Positions 62,761 through 64,000 of a DNA stretch of 64,000 nucleotides are shown one piece after another. The translations under genes and the position numbers were made by a program. Location: contig CAWAFL010000011.1 of the NCBI GenBank assembly GCA_963781305.1, positions 310,001 to 374,000 on the forward strand, written 5' to 3'. Origin of the DNA: DASXMT01 sp963781305 (GTDB taxonomy: Bacteria > Actinomycetota > Acidimicrobiia > Acidimicrobiales > RAAP-2). Below the pieces are notes generated by a model, which ran no database searches, was not told the origin of the DNA, and saw nothing but the letters and a program-made list of their open reading frames with translations. The stretch's first letter is position 1, and every line of letters begins with the position of its first letter.

Positions 62761-63236
62761 TTCGGCCACACCCTACTCGACGACGCCGTTCACCATTGTG
62801 ATCCAAACGGATGCAAAACTCCCCGGTTCCATTCGGCCTTTCTTCCGGCACTCACTGTGGGGCTCTCTGGGCAGAGCGAGAACTCGTTCGGCGACGGGGT
62901 TGCGGTGGATCTCGTGGGTCCCAAGCATGGGCTCTCAGTCGCAATCGTGAGCATCATGGACAGCCTGCAATGGCAGGCACATCATGGTTCTCTCAATGGT
63001 GGGGCCTACTGAGGTGGCTGCCGAATACGCGACGATCATCGTATTGACATCCATCGAGGCGGCATCGGCGCTCGGAACGACCTTTGCGTGGCGTGGTCGC
63101 GTCGGTCCATCAACGACGCTCGGGTACGACGTCGAAGTTCAATAGCCAGTCAGCCGAGATGTTATTATCGACGTCGAAATCGATACGTTGATGTTAGGGA
63201 TCGGTTGCACATTTGTGCTGGCCAAGGAGGATTGAC
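62761..63236. other. Intergenic region with operator, no larger gene recognised
   Basis: About 475 bases between the divergent tetR and the small ORF. Operator site 15 lies at 63164-63181, with an echo GACGTC GAAGTT at 63128-63139. Confidence 0.45.
63164..63181. promoter_or_regulatory. Hexamer-array operator, site 15
   Basis: ATTATC GACGTC GAAATC, followed by GATACG. A slightly degenerate copy, 55 bases before the small ORF and SDR. Confidence 0.6.
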
Positions 63237-63335
63237 ATGAGCAACATCGGTGCGCGCCGCACGAGGGCCAGCGAGCCCAGTGCTTACGTAGACGCGGTTC
63301 CTGTGGCCTTTTCCTATCTCGGCCGGCCGGCATGA
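63237..63335 (+). CDS. Small ORF (32 aa) translationally coupled to the SDR
   Basis: ATG 63237 lies seven bases after AAGGAGG, the strongest ribosome site in this region. The 32-codon frame ends in TGA that overlaps the ATG of the SDR (ATGA). The peptide is small, with Arg/Thr-rich beginning and FSYLGRPA end. No family is recognised. The position under a regulated promoter suggests a leader peptide or coupling ORF, perhaps raising SDR translation. Confidence 0.45.
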   Translation: MSNIGARRTRASEPSAYVDAVPVAFSYLGRPA

Positions 63336-64000
63336 GCGACATCCGAGTCGTCGTAGTGGGGGCGTCAACGGGACTTGGTCGGTGTCTTGGAATCGGGCTG
63401 GGGCAGAGAGGGGCGAGGGTCGCGATGATGGCTCGGCGCGAGGACCTGTTGGTGGACGCGGCGACGGAGGCAGGCCCTGGGACTCTGGCTATCAGGTGTG
63501 ACGTAACCGACGAGTCGTCGTGCCGGCAAGCGATAGACGAAGCTGCCGACAAGTTGGGCGGCATTGATGCCGTGGTCGTCTCAGCCGGCATTGGCGAACT
63601 ACGGCGCATCGAAGAGCTCGACGCGGCCACATGGCAGCGTGTGTTCGCCACGAACGTGATCGGAGCATCATCGATTACCACCGCCGCGCTGCCTCACCTC
63701 AAGGCATCGAATGGCATGGCTGCATATCTGTCCTCGGTGAGCGCGTCGCTTACCTCACCGTGGCCGGGTCTGGCCTCCTACACGGTGACCAAGGCGGCAC
63801 TGGACAAACTGGTGGAGGCGTGGCGGGCCGAACATCCCGAAGTTGGGTTCACGCGGCTCATTGTCGGCGAATGCGCCGGCGGCCAGGGAGAAGGAACTTC
63901 TCAGCTGACGGCGTCGTGGGACATGGAACTTGCCGGGGAGCTCTTTCCTGCATGGACGGCACGAGGGCTGCTCACGGACAAACTGATGGACGTCGACCAC
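63332..64000 (+). CDS. Short-chain dehydrogenase/reductase, 3' end cut by window edge
   Basis: 223 codons from ATG 63332 to the end of the window, with no stop. VGASTGLG at 9-16, SAG at 84-86, catalytic Ser135, Tyr150 and Lys154 (YTVTK). The C-terminal part, EWRAEHPEVGFTRLIVG-like, differs from typical PG-x-x-T segments, suggesting a divergent SDR. Only perhaps 20-30 residues are missing. It is coupled to the small ORF and operator site 15. Confidence 0.85.
   Translation, partial: MSDIRVVVVGASTGLGRCLGIGLGQRGARVAMMARREDLLVDAATEAGPGTLAIRCDVTDESSCRQAIDEAADKLGGIDAVVVSAGIGELRRIEELDAATWQRVFATNVIGASSITTAALPHLKASNGMAAYLSSVSASLTSPWPGLASYTVTKAALDKLVEAWRAEHPEVGFTRLIVGECAGGQGEGTSQLTASWDMELAGELFPAWTARGLLTDKLMDVDH

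Noticed and set aside
2456..63181. Hexamer repeats considered as CRISPR or transposon ends
   Set aside because: They are isolated 12-30 bp elements at promoters, without spacers, without flanking duplications and without cas or transposase genes.
1..64000. tRNA, rRNA or insertion sequences
   Set aside because: No cloverleaf, rRNA-like stretch, transposase or terminal inverted repeat could be recognised by reading.

Overview
The window is a high-GC bacterial segment carrying a dense run of oxidative-catabolism genes. It has about 54 genes, two gene remnants and no recognisable RNA genes. Several traits point to Actinomycetota: many GTG starts, AGGAGG-type ribosome binding sites, six luciferase-like (LLM, probably F420-using) oxidoreductases, an NDMA-type alcohol dehydrogenase of the mycofactocin-associated family, soluble P450s, and adjacent pairs of acyl-CoA dehydrogenase subunits. 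The order cannot be named from sequence alone; an environmental actinobacterium (Acidimicrobiia or Mycobacteriales type) is an inference.

Layout. 1-7.5 kb: a truncated amidohydrolase, a PRISE-type enone reductase, a dead livF fragment, a Baeyer-Villiger monooxygenase divergent from an HSL-type esterase, and a SnoaL/SDR pair. 7.9-16.2 kb: a D-aminoacylase-like deacylase plus amidohydrolase operon divergent from a TetR regulator, an SGNH hydrolase, a cupin, a deacylase remnant, a VOC protein and an LLM enzyme. 16.3-25.9 kb: SDR, SnoaL, a P450/LLM/APH-kinase operon, a second P450 and two zinc alcohol dehydrogenases. 26-32.4 kb (minus strand): acyl-CoA dehydrogenase, two acyl-CoA ligases and two SDRs. 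32.9-41.2 kb: LLM enzymes, a barrel-like unknown, an ALDH/P450/amidohydrolase operon and an SMP-30 lactonase. 41.6-53.8 kb (plus strand): an ABC substrate-binding protein, SDR, esterase, amidohydrolase, a LivHM fusion permease with LivG and LivF, LLM, SDR and a CoA ligase. 53.7-62 kb: a divergent locus with a CoA ligase and ACAD pair on one side and crotonase, LLM, SnoaL and a second ACAD pair on the other. 62-64 kb: a second TetR and a truncated SDR preceded by a small coupled ORF.

How the genes may fit together (inference): an ABC importer takes up a hydrophobic or carboxylate substrate. P450s, the BVMO, SDRs, ADHs and ALDH oxidise it; esterases, lactonase and amidohydrolases open it. CoA ligases, ACADs, crotonase and SDRs then run beta-oxidation-like steps. 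The combination resembles terpenoid or steroid-like catabolism, but no gene fixes the substrate.

The main discovery is regulatory. Fourteen copies of one operator-like element, built from tandem self-complementary RAYRTY hexamers (idealised 18-mer AATATCGACGTCGATATT), lie between or just upstream of genes in almost every catabolic block. They appear to define one local regulon. A second, unrelated 21-bp motif occurs twice, before two paralogous amidohydrolase loci and the adjacent tetR gene, and marks a separate regulon in the 7.9-16 kb section, which lacks the hexamer element.
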